Origin: Phycisphaerae bacterium
GTDB taxonomy: Bacteria; Planctomycetota; Phycisphaerae; UBA1845
Length of the DNA: 9,017 bases
NCBI GenBank assembly: GCA_029260195.1
Contig: JAJDDS010000089.1
Location: forward strand, 1 to 9,017
Direction: 5' to 3'
How positions within the stretch are numbered: the first letter of the stretch is position 1; each line of letters opens with the position of its first letter. A program made the translations under genes and the position numbers. Below the pieces are notes generated by a model. The model was not told the DNA's origin and ran no database searches. It worked only from the letters and a program-made list of their open reading frames with translations. Below are positions 6,693 to 9,017 of the stretch, piece by piece.

Positions 6693-7502
6693 TTGACGTC
6701 GGGCGAAACCATTTTTGATCAGGCGCCTTGTGTACCATCGGGCGCTCCGCTCGCGACCGTGTCCATCTGCGCCGGCCCGGGCGAAGGGCGGTCGATTCAA
6801 TTACGACGGGCCGTCTCGCTGCTTGGAACCAAGGCGGGATGCAAGCTCGTTCTGCGTCACCCGCAGGTCGACCGTCGTCATTGCGTCATCGTCAACAACG
6901 GCGCACACGTCATCCTCCGCGACCTCGATACCAGAGGGCTGACCATAAGGAACGGGCTCAAAGTCGAGCAGGAGTTCCTCGAAGATGCGGACCGCGTCCG
7001 ACTCGGCCCTTGGGAGTTGAAGCTCGACGTCGGTCAACCGCGGCTTCCAGGCGCCAGCGACAGCCCCGTCGTGATGGACCTCGAACCTGACCCCACCGTG
7101 CTCGCGATCGAAGATCCGGAAACCAAAAAAGTGGTAAAGCTCTCGCGAGAGGTCTCCGTCTTCGGACGCGGCGCCGGATGTGACGTGCCCATCGACGACC
7201 GTGAGATTTCCCGCGTCCATGCCATCATCTTCACCTACCTGAGCAAGCCCGCAGTCTTTGACCTCGTCAGCGAGAACGGGACCTTCATTAACGGAAAGCG
7301 AGCGTCGTTCGCCATGCTCCAGAACGGGGATGAAATCTCGCTCGGCTCCTACACGCTCATCTTCCGAAGCCACGCGCCGCACGTCAACGGGACCGCCGGA
7401 CACAATGGCGCAGCCACGCTGAGACCAACACCCTTCGACCTCACACCCGAGGGTACACTCTCGGATCTGATCGATTTCTCTGCTGAGTCCAAGCTGCTAT
7501 GA
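6693..7502 (+). CDS. Protein with two FHA domains
   Basis: The product is 269 residues and cytoplasmic by appearance (no signal peptide or membrane segment). FHA domains bind phosphothreonine peptides and usually act with Ser/Thr kinases, which planctomycetes have in number. The second domain (about residues 135-226) is canonical: FGRG (157-160), SRVHA (173-177), NGTFING (195-201) and GDEISLGSYTLIF. The first (about 21-113) has the same fold pattern but is degenerate, with LLGTKAGC where GR is usual, DRRH (60-63) where SxxH is usual, and TRGLTIRNG (80-88). It therefore probably does not bind phosphothreonine in the standard way. A short tail (227-269) rich in Gly, Thr and Pro follows and ends LIDFSAESKLL. 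The start is TTG at 6693, supported by GGGAG (6681-6685) with 7 nt spacing; no in-frame ATG precedes it. The DUF1028 gene follows after 90 nt on the same strand and could share its transcript. Confidence 0.9.
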   Translation: MTSGETIFDQAPCVPSGAPLATVSICAGPGEGRSIQLRRAVSLLGTKAGCKLVLRHPQVDRRHCVIVNNGAHVILRDLDTRGLTIRNGLKVEQEFLEDADRVRLGPWELKLDVGQPRLPGASDSPVVMDLEPDPTVLAIEDPETKKVVKLSREVSVFGRGAGCDVPIDDREISRVHAIIFTYLSKPAVFDLVSENGTFINGKRASFAMLQNGDEISLGSYTLIFRSHAPHVNGTAGHNGAATLRPTPFDLTPEGTLSDLIDFSAESKLL

Positions 7503-7592
7503 CTTGTGCGTGACCGTCGCGGGAACGGGTGAGGTCGTGTTCGCTCCGGAACCACGCCACCGCGTAAACGACACGGGAAAGGTGGTTGCGAC

Positions 7593-8594
7593 ATGTTTGG
7601 CGTCAACGGGAGTCTCATCATGCGCGGACTGTTGCTGACAGCCGTCGGGAGCGCGAGCGGCTCAGCCGTTCGCCGCGAGCCGAGGGTACACACGTTTTCG
7701 ATCGTCGCCCGCGACCCCGAAACCGGGAACATGGGCGTCGCGGTTCAGTCGCATTGGTTCTCCGTCGGACCGATCGTCCCGTGGGCGGCGGCCGGCGTCG
7801 GAGCGGTGGCCACGCAGTCAATGGTCAAAATCAGCTACGGTCCGCGCGGGCTTGAGTTGATGCGCCAGGGAGTGGGCGCACCGAAAGCGCTCAACGCGCT
7901 CGTCAACGGCGACGAAGGACGAGACGTGCGACAAGTGGCGATGATCGACGCCGAGGGGCGCGTGGCTGCATATACCGTCGAGAAGTGTATTGCGTTCGCA
8001 GGGCATTTCGTCGGCGAGAACTTCTCAGTCCAAGCCAACCTGATGCTCAATGACCGCGTCGTACCCGCCATGCGCGAAGCGTACCGCGATGCACGCGGCG
8101 ACTTGGCCGATCGAATGCTCGCAGCCCTCGAAGCCGCGCAAGACGCCGGCGGTGACATTCGCGGCAAGCAATCGGCTGCCATCGTCATCGTCGCCGGCAA
8201 GCCTGCGGCGCATCCGTGGGAGGGGCGCGTGATGGCGCTGCGCAACGAGGATCATCCGACGCCCATCCCGGAGTTGAAGCGACTCGTAAGACTCCACCGT
8301 GCGTACGTACACAGCAACCGCGGCGACGAACTCGTGGAGACCGGCGCGTTCGATCAAGCGATCGATGCCTACACCGAAGCCGCAAAGCTCGCACCCGAAA
8401 TCGTCGAGCTGAGATTCTGGCAGGCTGCAACCCTGTTCAAAGCCGGATGCGAGGACTCGGCGATCGCGATCTTCAAAGAGGTCTTCACGAAAGAGCCGAT
8501 CTGGGCTGAGGTTGTACCGCGCATCGTTCCGCTTGGCCTGCTTCCCGACGATCCGGACGCGTTGAGACGAATCCGAGATTTGGCGCCCCGGTAA
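7593..8594 (+). CDS. DUF1028 (Ntn-hydrolase-like) protein with C-terminal TPR repeats
   Basis: The product has 333 residues. About 33-215 match the DUF1028 family, placed in the Ntn-hydrolase superfamily and of unknown reaction; it is sometimes misnamed a pilin. Family blocks seen are HTFSIVARDPETGNMGVAVQS (33-53), ATQSMVKISYGPRGLELM (73-90), RQVAMIDAEGRVAAYT (113-128), AGHFVGENFSVQANLML (136-152) and DAGGDIRGKQSAAIVIV (184-200). Residues about 240-301 form two TPR-like helix pairs, a protein-contact module. In most relatives the protein starts MTFSIVA, so Thr becomes the N-terminus and candidate nucleophile. Here that Thr is residue 34 behind a leader, which begins weakly like a signal peptide (MRGLLLTAVGSASG). 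An alternative start at ATG 7620 has a better-spaced GGGAG (7608-7612, 7 nt) than the first ATG (GGGAAAGG, 10 nt). The start is therefore uncertain by nine codons. No terminator is seen downstream. Confidence 0.88.
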   Translation: MFGVNGSLIMRGLLLTAVGSASGSAVRREPRVHTFSIVARDPETGNMGVAVQSHWFSVGPIVPWAAAGVGAVATQSMVKISYGPRGLELMRQGVGAPKALNALVNGDEGRDVRQVAMIDAEGRVAAYTVEKCIAFAGHFVGENFSVQANLMLNDRVVPAMREAYRDARGDLADRMLAALEAAQDAGGDIRGKQSAAIVIVAGKPAAHPWEGRVMALRNEDHPTPIPELKRLVRLHRAYVHSNRGDELVETGAFDQAIDAYTEAAKLAPEIVELRFWQAATLFKAGCEDSAIAIFKEVFTKEPIWAEVVPRIVPLGLLPDDPDALRRIRDLAPR

Positions 8595-8890
8595 CCGCGA
8601 CGCACTGAGCACCACTCACCAACCGACCGTCATGTGCTGGACAGTCAGAAGCACGCACTCCACGTCCAATTCCTCGACGAGATTGTCATCCCCATCGCAA
8701 GACGATTCGCATTCTCGGTGTCCCGTCATCGACACGGCATGCGACCCTCGCGCCTCAATTGATCGATTTCGCCCGCGCCGGGGCGGGCGACGAAGCATGG
8801 CGGTTTTCGAGACTGTTTTACGTCTGTGCGTATGTGTGCGAGCGGCTGGAGATCGAAAATGAGCCCTAATTCTAAGAACTGATTCTCTAC
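8595..8890. other. Noncoding gap after DUF1028 gene
   Basis: No convincing gene is seen on either strand. A hairpin with an 8-bp stem, TCGCCCGC (8769-8776) with GCGGGCGA (8783-8790), and a 6-nt loop is present but has no T-run on either side, so it is not a typical terminator. A 37-codon minus-strand frame (8729 to 8616) encodes an acidic, cysteine-containing peptide but has no ribosome binding site. Confidence 0.35.
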
Positions 8891-8919
8891 TTGACTCCGG
8901 TCCGTAAGTTCGGTATATG
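8891..8919 (+). promoter_or_regulatory. Sigma70-type promoter for the truncated gene at the right end
   Basis: TTGACT (8891-8896) and TATATG (8914-8919) are 17 nt apart, the ideal spacing, within an AT-richer stretch. Transcription would begin near 8926, giving a leader of only about 30 nt before the ATG at 8956. Confidence 0.6.
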
Positions 8920-8955
8920 TTAGGGTTTATCGGTCCCGGCCAAGGAGACGAGCTG

Positions 8956-9017
8956 ATGCCTGACAACGACCTGAAGAGACCGAAAAACGACCACAAGACA
9001 CCGATTCCCAAGGTGAT
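8956..9017 (+). CDS. Start of an unidentified gene (3' partial)
   Basis: Only the first 20 codons are in the window (MPDNDLKRPKNDHKTPIPKV). The start is well supported: AAGGAG (8942-8947) lies 8 nt before the ATG and a good promoter sits just upstream. The visible peptide is hydrophilic, charged and rich in Lys, Asp and Pro. A short charged N-terminus of this kind often precedes a first membrane helix, for example in FtsH-type proteases, but nothing here proves that. The function is unknown from this fragment. Confidence 0.7.
   Translation, partial: MPDNDLKRPKNDHKTPIPKV

Noticed and set aside
8616..8729. Minus-strand 37-codon frame encoding an acidic peptide with four Cys
   Set aside because: It has no ribosome binding site and no recognised family, and its composition does not differ clearly from chance. 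Conservation in relatives would be needed to revive it.

Overview
The window looks like a piece of a GC-rich planctomycete chromosome, perhaps Phycisphaerae-like. The evidence is the PEP-CTERM sorting tails of the type VPEPTTLAMLA..GGL..RRR, a P-domain secreted protein family common in that phylum, a double-FHA protein, a DUF1028-TPR protein and a bacterial-type SelA/SelB pair. Assignment to phylum is inference from gene content. No mobile element, CRISPR array, rRNA or tRNA gene was recognised.

Layout, left to right. (1) 2-844 (+) is the 3' part of an NAD-dependent D-2-hydroxyacid dehydrogenase with a C-terminal ACT domain, most likely the serine-pathway enzyme SerA. (2) 845-1360 is noncoding. 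It holds a good sigma70-type promoter (1021-1050), which implies a 5' leader of about 300 nt. (3) 1361-2011 and 2260-2925 (+) are tandem paralogues encoding secreted P-domain proteins with PEP-CTERM tails. A strong hairpin (2111-2145) and a dense cluster of dyads just before the second gene's ribosome binding site lie between them. (4) 2971-6341 (-) is a selB-selA operon in which selB is first and the two genes overlap by 4 nt (GTGA). It converges on the second PEP-CTERM gene. (5) 6342-6692 is a noncoding divergent gap containing a run of nine G. (6) 6693-7502 (+) encodes a protein with two FHA domains, the first degenerate, starting at TTG. (7) 7593-8594 (+) encodes a DUF1028 (Ntn-hydrolase-like) protein with a C-terminal TPR pair. 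(8) 8595-8955 is noncoding and ends in a clear promoter and ribosome binding site for a gene of which only the first 20 codons are visible.

How the genes fit together. SelB and SelA are the two dedicated protein factors for making selenocysteyl-tRNA and delivering it to UGA codons, so the host probably makes selenoproteins. Neither selC nor selD, nor any selenoprotein, is visible here. The two PEP-CTERM proteins are probably exported and processed by an exosortase system encoded elsewhere. The FHA and DUF1028 genes lie 90 nt apart on the same strand and could be co-transcribed. No phage-defence, biosynthetic or other recognisable new system stands out. The most interesting unexplained signals are the regulatory-looking structures around the PEP-CTERM pair and the leader on the DUF1028 protein.
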